From positions 186,001-250,000 of the forward strand of contig JAPZLL010000043.1 of the NCBI GenBank assembly GCA_036250225.1: a DNA stretch of 64,000 nucleotides, in the 5' to 3' direction. This DNA comes from Cercophora sp. LCS_1. Taxonomy: Eukaryota > Ascomycota > Sordariomycetes > Sordariales > Lasiosphaeriaceae. Positions 22,201 through 35,728 of the stretch are shown piece by piece. Under the pieces are notes generated by a model. That model did not search any database, was not told the origin of the DNA, and was given only the letters and a program-made list of their open reading frames with translations. The stretch's first letter is position 1; the number at the start of each line of letters is the position of its first letter. A program made the position numbers and the translations under genes.

Positions 22201-24123
22201 GGGCACTCGCAGCGAGATTGACAACGGCCACAATGGCAGCGGCAGCCCAGCTTGCCAGGGCCGTGCAGGGGTCCACGCCCCTCCACTTCCGTCGTGCCGT
22301 CGTGACATCGCGTCCAACGCACCCCAGAGCCAATCACGTTGCCGATGACCCTTGGCGGCATCCTGCCCATCTGACCGATTTGCTCTTGCAGCTGCTGGCT
22401 GCTGATGGAGCCCGACACGGCGAGCGCACAACCGCTGTGTGACAAATGCCTGACAACGACGAGGAGGAGGCGAAGGAGTCAAGCTCTGCAGTTGCGGTCT
22501 CGACGCCGACGGGGTCACGACTGTGCTGTGCCGGCGGGTGTGTATTGGGTACTTTGGGACGGCTCCCACCGCAAGTTTCCAGGTTCCGAGGGGAGTGCCC
22601 CTTTCGGTACCGAAATTCTCGACACACCCACACACACCTCACCGGTCGTCAGCCAGCGCAGACCCGGCGTTTGCGAGCAGCGCGATGACGATAAACTTGA
22701 TCATGGCGTCGTGGTCCAAGATCCGAGCCTTCCAGGCTCCCCCCCTACAGGTAGGGTCCACGGTGACATTCTCGCGCAGAGGGAGGACGCTCGTGATGGA
22801 TTGCGTCCATACGGCGTCGATCTATTGACAATATGTCTTTCCCCGCCCATTTGTCCAGCCGGAGCAGGCGATGTCACGGTCGCCGTGCCAGCCTGAGAGT
22901 GCTCGAATTCAAAAATGACGAATCTCGGGTGCTGGGGCCTGGGATAGCCCTCTTTCCAGGTAAAACAGCCTGTGGCCAAAGTGGTGGTATCGAGAACTGC
23001 CGGGCGGGAAGCGGAACCAGACGACGAGATGCAAGGAACCTGTCTGGTAACACTGCGTCTTGGACGCGTCGCCATTGTCCGGTCCGCTGCGCTCTGGAGA
23101 GTTGTCGCAGTTGACACGTCAAGCTCAAGATGCTCGCCTCAGGGGCCGATGTCCGCGAGATGTCATGATGAAAATGTGAGTTGTGACGAGGCATGTGCAG
23201 TTTGGATTGATTACACGACTCGAAAAGAAACGCTGCCATTTAGTCCATCGCTACGAGACCGAGCACTAGTCAAGGCTCGGGCGAAAAAGAAAGAAAGTGT
23301 GAAACATTGTACACGCCAGACCAGCAGAGATCAACGCCCAGAGGTCCGTGATGCAGAATAAGGGGTTATAGACACAGACTGCAGCTCAACTACACAGGAA
23401 TATCGATTCAAGATGCTCATTTGATTTTCCCTCTCCCAAACCCGCATCAATATCAATCTCCACACCAGCCGGAACACATCCGCGACTCCCCGAACCCCCA
23501 ACACCACCCCGATCCCAGAGGAAGAAGAATGTCACCAACAAATCACCAACAATTCAATCCCATCCCCTCCGAAAAAGACACCACTCGTGCAAATTCCAGT
23601 ATAGTTTTACCCCTCCTCCGACATCTTTCTCTCCAACAGGGAACATCCGTGTTTCCCCTCCTGCCCCATCACCTATAACAGGACCCCTATAACTCAACAC
23701 CCATGCCCCAACCAAACCAAACCAGCCAGCCACCAGAACCATCCGCCGATTTCATTCTCCCCGATCCAGCGTCCCCACCAAGCAAGCCATTCCCAAAAGG
23801 AATTCGTTCTCATCACAAATCTCAAAACCTCTTTCTCCTTAAAAAAAAAGAATCATCGTCAGAACAGATCCTGCTCTGATATCAAAGTCACAAGCGTGGA
23901 CAAACTCCCGTCCCGTCACAGCAGTGTAACAGTAAAAAAAAAACCGGTGAACGCGTCCTTCTCCATCCCGTCCCCAGACCGGTTGGGGGCGGTGCGGTGC
24001 GGTCGGCCGGTCGATACTAATAATACACCACATTTTTTTCTCCCTTCCTTCCAGCGCCGTACTGCACTGCTGCACATGGTCTCCGAGCGACTGCAAGCAG
24101 TCGAACCACCTGAGACTCACACA

Positions 24124-24150
24124 TCCGCATCCGCGTCCGCATCCGCGTCC
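24124..24150. repeat. Hexamer tandem repeat (TCCGCA/TCCGCG)
   Basis: Four alternating copies of TCCGCA and TCCGCG lie in the AT-richer part of the gene-poor region. It is a simple-sequence repeat with no evident function. Confidence 0.8.
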
Positions 24151-27100
24151 ACACTACTGCGTAAAAACGGAGCTCACTTACGAGCAAATCCTAGAAAAAT
24201 TAATCTATTCCACCACACTATATCAGCATCTTACATCTTTGTCTGTGTCCGTGTCTGTGGGTTTATGCATACGCCTCCCGATCCAGAAGGCGAGGAGGAG
24301 AAAAAAAAAAGGGGGGGCGTGGATGGATCAACTGCATCCTCCCCTTTCTGGATTCTGGGTGATGGGGGACTGCGTGGGCGAGTTATATCACAACCAAAAT
24401 ATAGACCTCTAAATCATGTGAGAAAACACACGCACACGCACACATACACATGTTCAACGCAGTAGCAACACCTGAAACATGCAAGCTAGCTGCACCACAT
24501 AACATACAAGGTCTAGATCAACAAAAACGGCCGGCTAGGAAAGTGTCAAGAATCCCAACCTCTCACCAAAACATTCGTTTCCCTCTCGGTTCACCTGAAT
24601 CAAATGCGGGCTCAAACGTGGGGGAAAAAAAAAAAAAATGGGGAATTAACACCAGCCATGATATTATAGCACCAGAACAGACAGACCAGACAGCACCTCC
24701 TGTCCCTCAATTACTGTATTCGGTCTCATATCAGGACGCCAACTAAGTGTCATGTCGCCGAGTGGTCCCCTCAGTGTTTAGGTGTTAAAACGCCTCCTAA
24801 AGCGTCAAAGAGTCGAAAAGGGCCGACGCTGAACAATGCTAGTCCGTCCCGGTTGAGCCCAGTTAAGCCCTAGTGTCTGAACCGGGGTTCGGACGTCGGC
24901 AGCGATCCGCTCAACGGTTTCCGTTGGAGGTACCCGTTCGAAAAAAAAACGCGGGGCAAGCCGGGCGGGCAAAGGGCAGCGACGGACACACGGACAGACG
25001 GGGTGGGCCGGGGGAGGGGATGAAAAAGCATGAGGGCCGGAGGGTCTGCCCAAAGACTGAATGAGACTGGATGTGGAGAGAGAGAAAACATGATGCGTGG
25101 TTGTGGTCTGCAAACCCGGGGCAGGGCTGGGGTTTGCTGGATCTTATCAGTGGTTTGGTAAGGCCGTGCCGGAGGGCCAGAACCACAACCGGAACCAGGA
25201 GCTGAGCCAGAGCCAGAGTAAGAGCCAACCGCCGAAGCTGGGCCGTCAAAGCTGAGGTGGTACAGGGGTGGTTTTCAGGAGGGGAGAGGTCGGTGTAGGG
25301 AAGAGTGCGTGGTCAACCATGACCAGCTGGTGACTTCCATTGGCAACGATCATCTCAAAACAAAACAACCTCCTTTTTTCCACCATGTTGGAATAGGTTC
25401 CTGGGTGGATCTGAATCGGCATTGGATGGGTGCATCAAGCCAACTATACGATTAATAATTCAGGCACTTAGTTTCTGTTGCACGGATTCCAATACCTTGA
25501 CGAATCCAGACATGGAGGCGACACACGAGCATCAAACAAATTTCAAACATAGAAAAAGAGGGCTCGGGCAAAGGTGAAGCACAGACTCGGAAGTGCGCAG
25601 GAGCTGGTTCTGATATGTAAACATCAACCTATATCAATCCCAGCCATCGCCATAGGGGGTACACTTGCCCTCCATATCTGCAACCGTTGACGAAAAGAGA
25701 AAGAAGCGGTTTGCCACACCGCACCGCATATGCCCGAAACGGAAAACAGAACACCAGGTAGGAAAGGCAAGCTCGCCAAAAGAGAATAACCCGTGTCGCA
25801 TGGTTTTTCTTCCATCAGCTGAATAAGTGTTTGCAGGACCGGGGAATGCCAAAGAAAGGGGAGGACGGCAAGGGAAGCCCCGACCGTCAATATGTTTGCG
25901 CCGCCATGGTTCAATTGTCTGGCTGGGGGCCGACGCCTAACTCAGGGGCCCTGAGGCGTTGAACGACGACGACGGCCATCCGAAATCCGCCTTGCCGAGT
26001 TCCGTTGGCCATCTCGGTCAATGAATGCGCCGGCCAGAGCGAGAGGCTTGCGAGGGTCTGCAGCAACGATCTGGACCGACAGGGACCGACAGCGACACGC
26101 TTCGTTTCCAGAGCTGGAGTCGCAACGGCACCAAAAAACCGCGACCATCGCTGTTACTTGCTGCATGTGCCGCTGTGGGGAACGCCCTTCCACCACGTCA
26201 CCTGCGAGAGCAACAGCTCACCCGAAGGACGTTCGCGAGCTGCAGAACTGTCTCAGCTGATGGAGCTAACAAGGAAAGTCTTTGAGGTTCAGGAGGTCGA
26301 CACTGGCGTCGTCTGTGGAGCTGGAAAGAGCCTCAAAAAGAATGTGGTACCATGATGCAGGACCGCCAAATTCATCTATCTCTGGGGGTATTTTTGGCTC
26401 GCGAACGCGAGTGCGGGCGGGTGGGCAGCCACGGGACGCAAATTGACACCCACCAGCGAGGACAAGCGAAAAGACCAAATGACAGACGGCGCTGACGAGA
26501 CATTGCTGTTGGTAATGCCAGCTCGACCGCGCTCGATGGGACGGGGAGGGACGGGGACGACGAGGAACTGGTTCAGGGACCTGATTGCGCAGTGGAAGCG
26601 CACTGGTTATGCCGCCGGGTGCAGCACCGTCCCGCCAGCGTCCACCGGAGACCAGTCATGGCCAACTTGTGGTTTCCCCGGACGAGACAAATGAAAAGTT
26701 TCTCACCGTGCGGGCGTGTGCCAGCTGCCTGTGGCCCGCGAAGGCTCAATCCGTGGCCGCGGTGTTTGTTGCATGCGGGACGGGAGGCCCTTGGCCGCCA
26801 TCCTATGGTACAGTTCGAGCCGCGAGCAGGAAGATGGACCGGGTTGAGGGGATACAGAGGCTGCGCAGCACAGGCACACGGCGGTGCCAAGGCTGGACAG
26901 GAGGAGTCGGAGAGAGATATGACGAAGATGGGACCGAGACAATATCCGATCAGCATCTTTTTCCTTAACGAGCGTCGTGTTATGCTATCTCTTGACCGAT
27001 GGTTTTACTTCGGGATGTGTCCTAGCTGCACAGCGGACTTGGCTTAGATGGAAGCCCGCGCTTCCGGACCCGACCAACCCCCAAAGATATGCCATAGCTT

Positions 27101-29448
27101 GACTGTTGTTGTCGTCCCCAGCCAAAACAGACGGAAAAAAAACCAAGTGGCGCACGTTGGAACTGGAAGGCTTCTAGATGCTCTTTGATCACCATCCTGA
27201 AACGTGGGCGCTGGCGAAGTTCAATGCGTGCAGGACGCCGAGAAGTGGCTGCAATCGGGTCATCATGATTGGTCGGAGCCGGATCCCCGGCCGGCTTCCG
27301 CGCCGAGTCCGAGATCGGGTTAGTCGCCGAGGCGTTGAGGATTTGATCGGTGGCGGTGGTCGGCCTGCAAAGACGCGAAATGGCGTCAACAGCTGGCAGA
27401 GTCCCGGCAGCGCCTAGCGTAGCGGGCAGTTTCATCCAACGCGGAGTCGTGTCTCCGAGCGAATATCCGTATGGCCATTACCCAACCACATATCCGCCAA
27501 AAGGGCAAATGGTGGTGAGGGGCATGAACCGGGGAAGTTCGACAAGACGGCACGGCCGACACTAGCAAATGAAAGCCTGGAATGGTGCGGGTGCAGCAGG
27601 CTGGGTGGTCTTAATGCGTAAGTTATAGCAGCAACATGATAAAAGCATTGATCGCCATTGGCCTTGCGACCCCGCCTTGATGGCTGCATTTGGTGACAGC
27701 TTGTCTCGCTCGTCCGCATTAAGAAGCGGCCTGCGGCTTGCTTGTATCCGTCACGAGCCCTCGAGAGCGGAGCAGCAAGTTGTCTCTAGGCCAGACACCC
27801 CGGGGCTGCACCAACGCCTCTCCGTCGCGATAGACACACCTAGCAGGACCTGGTTTGTGCCCCGTTCATGCCGTGAGGGGATCCCTGGTTTCAAGCGAGG
27901 CGGCGTGGCCATAATGTCGCGGCCTTTCTAGACATACGGGCTGCACGAAAGCACACCCTCCACAACTAACGACGGTGTCCTCCACAGAGGAGCTGTTCAC
28001 GACTTGAGGTTGCGTCCCATCCAAAGAGGGTACATATGATTGACATGGGACAGCGTGGCGACAGGGAATTATCCTAGACCTGCCATGCGCGCGGTCCCGG
28101 TCAAGATGCCGGCCTGTGCGCGATGCATCGGAACATTGCACCTTTGCTGCTGTTCTTGTTAAATGATGTCGTTGAATTTCGTCATGACGACTGTCGGCAC
28201 ACTCTCCAGGTTGAAGAGATGTGGGCTGCCCGACCTGGTTCAACAGCTCGGCTTTTCCGGTACCGGGCGGGTAGAGGCGAAAGATGACGGAGAATGAAAA
28301 TGCTGACCTGGGATTTGGACTGCTCGCTTCGCCTCGGACGAGATGTGTTTGGTGTGCAGCGCTGCAGAGGTTGCGGAAGCAAAAGCTGGGCTTTCCAGCA
28401 AATCCAGGTCCGCCAACATGAGACGACGGTGATCATGTCGCTGGAAACTCGGCTCGTCGAGTTGAGACGACAAGAACGTGAAGCGGTGGGTGCATAACGG
28501 GGAGCGGAAGATCAGGATCGCTCCTTGGCAGCCGACAATTCCATAACAATTGAGAAGAGCGTTGGCGCGATCACGCAGCCACCCGCTTCTTTCCCTGCTG
28601 CTTTTTTTTGCTTTTTTTGACATGTCTCAGAGGAATCGGGGGGTGGTGGGACGTTGCCGATTGGAAGCTCCAAAAAAGTGCGTTTGGTCGGAGGGGGAAA
28701 AGGATACCGCCGGCTTGCCCGTATCTTTTTTGCTGCTGCCACACGGTTGCGCCTGCCTCCAATGAAACAAAGCTTGAACTGCGCCATCGCAGCTTCTCGA
28801 CTTGTTCCCTCTGCCTGCGTTCGCCGTCCAATGGCCAATGACAGGCTGTTGTGTAGGGCCGACTTTGCTGGCGCCTCAAACGACTGTGCACACGGGACGA
28901 AAATGAAGCTCATGTCCAATCCTGGACTCCCAACATCCTTGATCCCTTACCATGATGATGACACGGAGTGCAGCGGATCATCAGCACAGGTGTTCATGGC
29001 CGGGACAAGGGCAGTTGCAAGTGCACATCATGAAAGTCTGCTCCCAAGCTGACACCGGGTGCCAACAGGAACCCGAGTATCTCAAATCACTCTGTGCGAC
29101 TGCACCGTGAATTGCGCGCATTATGGATCCAGGTAGGATACCGCCCCGTATTGGTTGATAATTAGCGGTTGGCGGTTGATGGTTCGTCCGGAAGGTGGCA
29201 ACCAAGATTTGGGGACAAGAGGTCGACCGGGAGCCGACAGCCTTCCCCATCTTTCATGATATGCCGTTCCCTGGTTCCCAAACACTGGTGCCAGAAGCAA
29301 AGTAACGGGAATCGTTGAACCCCAGACTTGTCCCAGAGAAGAGCCCCATCTCGACCAAGACATTTGCGATAACGTCGAGCAAACGGCTACCACCCCCGGC
29401 GTCTGGCTGGCTGCTGTAGAACATAACCTGCAATCTCAGCCGTTGGGC

Positions 29449-29470
29449 GTCAGTCAGTCAGTCAGTCAGT
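29449..29470. repeat. (GTCA)n microsatellite
   Basis: About five and a half copies of GTCA lie in non-coding DNA within the gene-poor region. Confidence 0.9.
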
Positions 29471-32400
29471 TAGCGAGGCATGGGACCGCGGATATCAAGC
29501 AGCCGGAATTGGAGTTTGGCCAAGTTGCAGCGCTGGACTCTGGGCTGAAACATCAGGGCACCCCTTAGCGGCGCCAGCTGGCGACGGAATCGGCTCGCGC
29601 TGGGCGGACAGCCGGGCGCTGCCGAATCGCCTTCGTTTGACAGGCGGGCCTGCATCGACGCTTGTCCCCGGCTCCTGGTCCTTGATCCCTGGCCGTTGAC
29701 ACATCGCCGTCGCTTTGACCTCTGCTTTGGAAGATTCCTCAGACATTCGACGGCGCTGATGATGCGAGGCACATCAAAGCCATGAGTTGGCTGTCCCTCT
29801 GCAAGCATGGTACGTAGCTTCAGTACGCCGTCGGAGCAGCAGCGCATCTCCTGCATACGCCTCACGCCTTGAGGGCCAATTAATATCCGGCGACAGGTAC
29901 TGCACTTTTTACCAGGTGGGCCACAAACATCGTCCCTCGGATGGGGATCTGATTAATTAATTGCATAGTTGCATCGGTCCTCCCCTCCAAGGAACTCTTT
30001 GCGAAATCGAATGTGTTGCTGAGGCGCCGGAGCGCCGACGCGGACGGGAGACGCGCGCCATGGAGCTGCCGCATGATGAGATGAAACAATCGATACTTTG
30101 GTTCCTGGGAACCGCCGGTGCTGGTTGGCTAGATAATCGGTTTGTTCATCAAGATCAACGCCGTCCCAATAATATGGGATGATGAAATCTCTCGCTTGTG
30201 GGGGATTCTTCGACACAGCACAGTCCAACCCTCTCTAGTCGCGCGGCGGGCAATGCGTCAAACAAACGCCCCGGAGTGCCGTTTCCGCACTGCCGGCGAT
30301 TAGATACCGGGGAGTGGGGTGGTGCTACCTCGATCGTAGCGCAGGTCGTGTAAACTAGCTCAATCGCCTCGAAATCGCACCGTGCAACGCAGAGAACTGA
30401 AAAAAAGAAAGCATGGAATCAGAAGAGCCGAAGACGATCAGAGCCACAGAATTTTCTCCCCCGTCCTTCCATTGTTCGAGGCGGCCCAAACAGGAGTGGG
30501 CGACTGCTTCGTCTTCATGCAGGTCTGCAGCGCACAGACGAAAAGTCTTCAGAACGGTGCCGCCTCGGACACTGCAGAATTCAATGCCGGGACAGGCCAT
30601 TGTCCATTGTGAGGAAGGAACAGCACACACAGCTGGCAGCCTGAGGCGGAAGGCAGCCAGACAGCAGGCCCGACGCGGCAGGCACGAGGCTGCGCGAGCC
30701 AACTCGAGCTTGCGTCCCAAGTCTAGGTTTGCTTGGCCTTTCGTTTGCTCGTAGCCTGAGCAAAGCTCTGCTTCTCTCGACGGCTACTCAAAGTCACGAG
30801 GGGGAACGCATCAGCCACCTGTTCCTGGCAGCCCGCAACGCCCGCCAGCCCTAAGCCGACGGCATCCACGATCCATCGACACTGACAGGCCACCGGACAG
30901 CTCGTCGCCCGATGACGAACGGTGGAGGCGTGGAGCGGGACACTGCGACAGGGATGGCAGGGGCAGCATGGGGGACAGGGGTAGTGGGCGTGTTGAGGTG
31001 GTGCGAGAGCTCGGAGCTTTCCCACTGTCCCACGGACCGTTTGGTGGTCAAAATGGGAAATGGAGTGACGATAGCAGCCAGGGATGGTCGAGGACGAGGC
31101 CACTCCCGGTACATTTATCCAGAATGGCGCTTTTGCCTTGGCGTGTACACAGTACCTGACCTGCCTCTTCTGCACCCCGGCACCAGGACCTTGCGACCAA
31201 CCCAGATGGGCATGGTATGGAATATCGAGGTCCTTTCCTTCGCCAGCCCGGGCGTGCTCCCCCACCAAGCCTCGCGCTGCAGCTGCGAGCTGCGGGCAAG
31301 CTTGCTACCCAGGTCTGGCAGTCTGCTGGACAGAGGGATTCCGGGCGCCGAGACCATCTTGGCTTGCGGAAGACTGAGCGGAGGACAGCTCGCGGTTTGC
31401 TGAAGACACTCCAATGCCAGACAGTCGCTCGCCATCGCGGGGACGGGAACAGGCAGCACGCGGACGAACGACAGCGCAAACGCGGCAAAGCGGGACATTA
31501 GAGTCCGCCACTGCACCGACAAAGGTCCAGGGTGCTGTGCCGCTTGCTCACCTGCTCGGTCCGTCCGCCATCTCGCGCTGCCCTGGCCTGCCCACGCTGC
31601 CCTACGCTACCTGGGCCCTGTCCTGTCTGTCCGACCTGACCTTGTTGACCTTGTCAGCGAACGTGAACGACGCTACGCTACGGTACTGCCTACCCTTCCG
31701 CCACCCATGCTCGACCGCAAACTGGTCAGGGCATGTTTGCAAGCCACCAGCCAGCCTTTACCGTGCCCGCGCCCAGACTCGCTGGGCCGTTCCACCTCCA
31801 GCTCGATGGCAGATGGCGAGGCCCTAACGCCCCGGTAGCATCAGACAGGATCCTCGTCGTCAATCATAACGCTGCTTGACCCGTCTGCTATTGCCAGGCC
31901 CCGTCCGCTCACTCTCTTCTCTCTCCACAGGTCAGCGCAAGAACGACGCTGCCCAGAGCTAGGTGGCACTCCGGTCCTCCTCACGCCTCCGTTGCAACTT
32001 AGCATGTCGATATAGCTATATCTCGTCTGGCCTCCCCACTCCTCTTTCGTCCCATTGCATCCCTATCGTGTGACTGGTTCCAGAAAATCATCACGCTCGA
32101 GACCGGGGGCTCACACTCACCCACACACCCTCACCCTCACCCTCCGCAGACACACGGCATTATTGTCCTTGGTTGTCTGGCCTCCCGCTCTCCGGATCTG
32201 CCTCTCGACAACATCCGCGGCGCAGTGCAGGCCTTGGATCGAGACTCGCTCGCTCATCTAGCATTCATAAGCTGTTGTCCGCTCCACATCTACGACCAGG
32301 AAGCGCCTCATCCTCCACTCGACCCGATCCCTGAAGAATTTGACGACCGCCAAGTACCCGCCCAACCAACTCCTCCAACTCTATTCCCGCTCCGCCGCCA

Positions 32401-33422
32401 GCGCCATCCGTGCTGTCTGTTTCAACGTCCAGGGCACGCCAGCAGAGCAGCTCTAGACTGTGCCGGAGCACGCCTGGGGTGAGACATTGCTGTGTCCTGT
32501 TCCGTCAGCGGCACCCGGTCGACGAGGCCGTCTCGATTTGGGACCGGAAGGAAACGGCATAGAGCAGAAGGGTGGTCGGAGAAAGCCATAGGACCCGCTG
32601 GGGCATGCGGCACGCGGGACGGTACTGTAAAGTATAGTCTGCCACCCACTACCAGCACAGGATCCACGCCTGGCTCTGTTCAACGATCCCTTCTGCACTT
32701 GCACCCTGGACCAGCCGGTGTCTGGTTGCAGCCTCAACCCCAATCTGGTCATCCTCGACTCCTCATTCCGCGCCCGCAGCCCGCTACCACGATTGCCACC
32801 ACTGCCGCAACCCACCCACGGTGTGTGTGAGCCAGTGTACAGACTGCAGACTGCAGACACCTGAAGCACCGTAGCCCGCACGCCCTCCCGGTCTTGCTCG
32901 CCAGCGTCTTCCGCCCTCGTCCCGCTGCCCACCACCCACCACCAGAGCAGGCCAACCCGTCAGCCAACTCCCCGCCTGCTGAGACTTACCACCCACGAGT
33001 GCTCGGCAGAGAGCGGCCCCACCTCGACACACACCTCTTTGCGGACCTGCATTGCTTACCCTGGGCCAGCCCCTCTGCCCTCTGCCCTTCCACTACGTTC
33101 ACTCCCCGGCGCCGCACACTAGTTGCTGCCTCTGTCCCTTGTCCTCTCCGCTCTCTTACATATCTATCTACCACTGCCCATCCTCCCCTCTTTCTCACAA
33201 CCTTGACCCGACCTTTGGCGATCGCAGCTTGAGCTTACTCCCGACCTGGCTCGACTTCCTCCGAAGCAACCTCGAGACACCTTGGCGAGTACTCCCCAAC
33301 GACTCTCAACCACCACCACCGTCACTGGCCCCCAGGAACCCGTTACTGTCGAATATCAACTCGAGCACGCACGCCAGCTTACACGACACGACACAAGTTG
33401 AAGAGACAGTCCCCATCGCGGG

Positions 33423-33721
33423 ATGCTAGGCCGAGCCCCGTTCATTCTCTTAGACATCTTCCAGACCGGACTTTGTACAGCCCTTGAGGCGCTCAGTCTT
33501 TGCATCAGTGAGTGGCTCGTCGTCGACACCGGCTTTGTTTCATGGCAACTAACCCGCGTCACTAACCAGATTGTTAGGTGATCGACCTGGGAAACGTAAT
33601 ATTGGTCTTTACTCGCATGTTTCGAATCTGCCTTTAACACCTGGGTTGAGATACACATCGATCGTAATTGCCTTTACACTTAGTCGGATCACTTCCCACT
33701 CAAATCGTAATCACATTCGGC
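33423..33721 (+). promoter_or_regulatory. 5' leader of the velvet gene with a predicted intron and upstream ORFs
   Basis: A textbook intron can be placed at 33508-33569: donor GTGAGT, branch site CACTAAC, acceptor CAG, 62 nt. No coding frame uses it, so it most likely lies in the 5' untranslated leader. An ATG at 33423 opens an upstream ORF that spans the intron: 30 codons if spliced, longer if unspliced. A second upstream ORF (MFRICL) starts at 33617. The first in-frame ATG of the velvet protein is at 33722. The splice signals are seen directly; transcription of this stretch is inference. Confidence 0.6.
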
Positions 33722-35124
33722 ATGGCGGCTCAGTACATGCCAAACAGCGGCTTCGAGCTGAGGGTTCGCCAACAGCCCAAATACGCGCGCGTCGCGGTAG
33801 GCAAGGAGAAAGGTACTGGTCAGTCGACGGTTTTGCGGCACGCAGCGCGTGCAACAAGCCAGCGGGAAACTGGGCTAACTCATGGATTACAGACCGCAAA
33901 CCTATCGACCCTCCACCCATCGTCCAGTTGGTTCAGCAAGGGAGGCGAGATCCCAACAGCAACTTCCTCCAGAGCCCGTATCTTATCCTCACAGCCCGAC
34001 TGGTTTCTCCCAAGGACGAAGACAGCTCGCCAGATGACCAGTCTCCATCTCCCAGTCTCAAGGAAAACGCCTTGAGCGGCACCGTCGTCTCGTCTCTCTA
34101 CAGCCTCAAGGACACCGACAACACACAAGGCGGCTTCTTTGTCTTTGGTGATTTGTCAGTCCGCAAGGAGGGTCACTATCGACTGGAGTTTACCCTTTAC
34201 GAGTTGAAGCTTCAGGATAGGGAATGCTGGATGCTTTGCCGTATCTTGTCGGACAAGTTTCAGGTCTACTCACACAAGGAGTTCCCCGGCATGGCCGAGT
34301 CGACATTCCTCACTCGGTCCTTCAGCGACCAAGGTGTGCGCCTCCGCCTACGCAAGGACTCGAGAAGCATCACGACCCGCAAGCGCAACCACAGCGTTGC
34401 TCAGGGAGTCGATCAGCTCCGTGCGGCAGGTGCCCACATGTACGGGGGAGTTCACAGCCCCGAGCAGAGCCCTACTGGCCACCCCCATGCGCAGTACCGA
34501 CGATCGACGAGTCTGCACGACGGCAATCTCACGGGAAGCACCCTCGACCGATCAAGGGCGTCCATGACGCCAGGAGGGACCGGCTACTTTGCCGACTCAC
34601 CACAGATGCGGAACGACTACAACGCGGGGTCGTACGGCTACGCTGGATACGAAGAGCGTTCTGCCAAGAGACACAGGGTGGACTCGGGCATCAGTAGCCA
34701 CGGCTATGAGGACAGTTACTCGGCCTACCCGCAGCCGGCTCCCCGAACAGTACCGGAGATGGCAGGGAACTTGTACCCGATGTCGACGGGCTACCAGATG
34801 GCTCCTCAGCCCGCCATGTCGGGACTCCCAGTACCCAGCAACCCGTCTCCGTATACATCGATGCCTCGCCTCAACACGCAGATGGCACCGCAACACCACG
34901 GGACACCAAACTCGGCCGGTGCCTCGCCCTTCTCGCCGAATGCCCAACGCTCGCCCGGGGCTTCCTATCAGTACCCGCCATCCGGCGCCATGTATTCAGC
35001 GTCGATGCCCTACCAACAAGGCGGCACGCCTCCACTACCCCAGCCAAACGGACTTGGGCTTGTCGGCATGCCTAGCCTAGACCCCGAGGTCGAGAAGCAG
35101 AGCACTGTCACTCCAGGGATCTAA
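33722..35124 (+). CDS. vosA: VosA-type velvet transcription factor
   Basis: Two exons, 33722-33812 and 33893-35124, with an 80-nt phase-1 intron, give 440 residues. The velvet domain spans roughly residues 10-215: FELRVRQQPKYARV, GKEK-DRKPIDPPPIVQL, NFLQSPYLILTARL, then GTVVSSLYSLKD, GGFFVFGDLSVRKEG and FPGMAESTFLTRSFSDQGVR. This pattern, especially the GKEK-RKP-DPPPIVQ start and the ESTFL-RSF-DQGV end, fits VosA (Ryp2 in dimorphic fungi) better than VeA, VelB or VelC. VosA binds DNA through an NF-kB-like fold, pairs with VelB, represses asexual development and promotes spore maturation and trehalose accumulation. The C-terminal half is disordered (Pro, Ser, Tyr, Gln, Met-rich) and has a basic AKRHRVDS segment that could be a nuclear signal. 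The paralogue assignment is by memory of motifs, not a tree. Confidence 0.82.
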
Positions 35125-35728
35125 ACCTTTTTATACCTCATCCACTAGGACTGAGCCACCCGGCTCCAAACTCTTTCCTTTGTCAGTCGTGGAAAAAAAG
35201 GCATCAAAATTGGGATAGTTCATGTCTTTTATGTTTGGAATGGTCGTATTATTTACAACCTAAGATACCCACCCGTCAGCGCATCATGAGTTATCCTTTA
35301 TTTTACTCTTCTATTATTCACCTTCGTATCTCTCTTTTTCTTTACCCGGTTCGACGTCTTGGTGGTGGGTTTTGCACAGAAAAAGGAAAGGGCCTTTGGA
35401 CGGAAGGGAATACATACCTATTATTGGCGGCCATGGATTCATAAACGGGGGTGGGATCGGGAAACATGGCATACTTGGCGGTTGGCTGGCTGGTTTTCTT
35501 GGTTTATTTATCAGGGTCGAGACTAGCTTGGCAACTACACACACACACACATGGGCGGTTAGCTCTGACTTGCCGGATTTGGTTGGCAAGGCAGAGGGGA
35601 CAAGGTACGAGTGGTATTCCTAATTAGACAGGCATGCTTTTTTGTTCATGCTGCTTTGGTTCTCGTGAAGTTCATGTCTATGATGATGCATGCTATACCA
35701 CACCCAGTCTAGTGATTCCTAGTCCAGA
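35125..35728. other. Intergenic, 604 bp, convergent
   Basis: This lies between the stop codons of the velvet gene (plus) and the GH43 gene (minus). It is AT-richer than its flanks and should hold both 3' untranslated regions. There is a short CACACACACACA run near 35540. No gene is seen. Confidence 0.5.

Larger units (their letters stand above)
19269..33422. other. Gene-poor region, about 14 kb
   Basis: I could not support a single protein-coding gene here. ORFs reach 380 codons (21206-22348, with an overlapping 277-codon frame on the opposite strand), but they are dominated by Arg, Pro, Ser and Gly, overlap on opposite strands, have no domain pattern, and do not extend through splice sites. 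The sequence is not AT-rich overall, so there is no sign of RIP-degraded transposon sequence; 23.4-24.8 kb is AT-richer with several A runs. I saw no tRNA, long repeat or transposase remnant. The last 2 kb (31.6-33.4) is strongly pyrimidine-rich and is probably promoter and leader of the velvet gene. A possible splice acceptor (CTCTCTCCACAG) ends at about 31930. Non-coding RNA cannot be excluded. Confidence 0.6.

Noticed and set aside
21194..22348. Long overlapping ORFs on both strands (380 codons plus, 277 codons minus).
   Set aside because: Both have random-looking Arg/Pro/Ser/Gly composition, occur together as expected of GC-rich non-coding DNA, and do not extend through splice sites.
23896..24465. 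A 189-codon plus-strand ORF including a Ser-Ala and a His-Thr repeat.
   Set aside because: The repeats come from simple-sequence DNA (TCCGCA units and a CACACA run); no domain or splice support.
24911..25249. A minus-strand ORF whose start resembles a signal peptide.
   Set aside because: The leucine-rich start comes from low-complexity DNA, the rest is Pro/Arg-rich and featureless, and no exon extends it.
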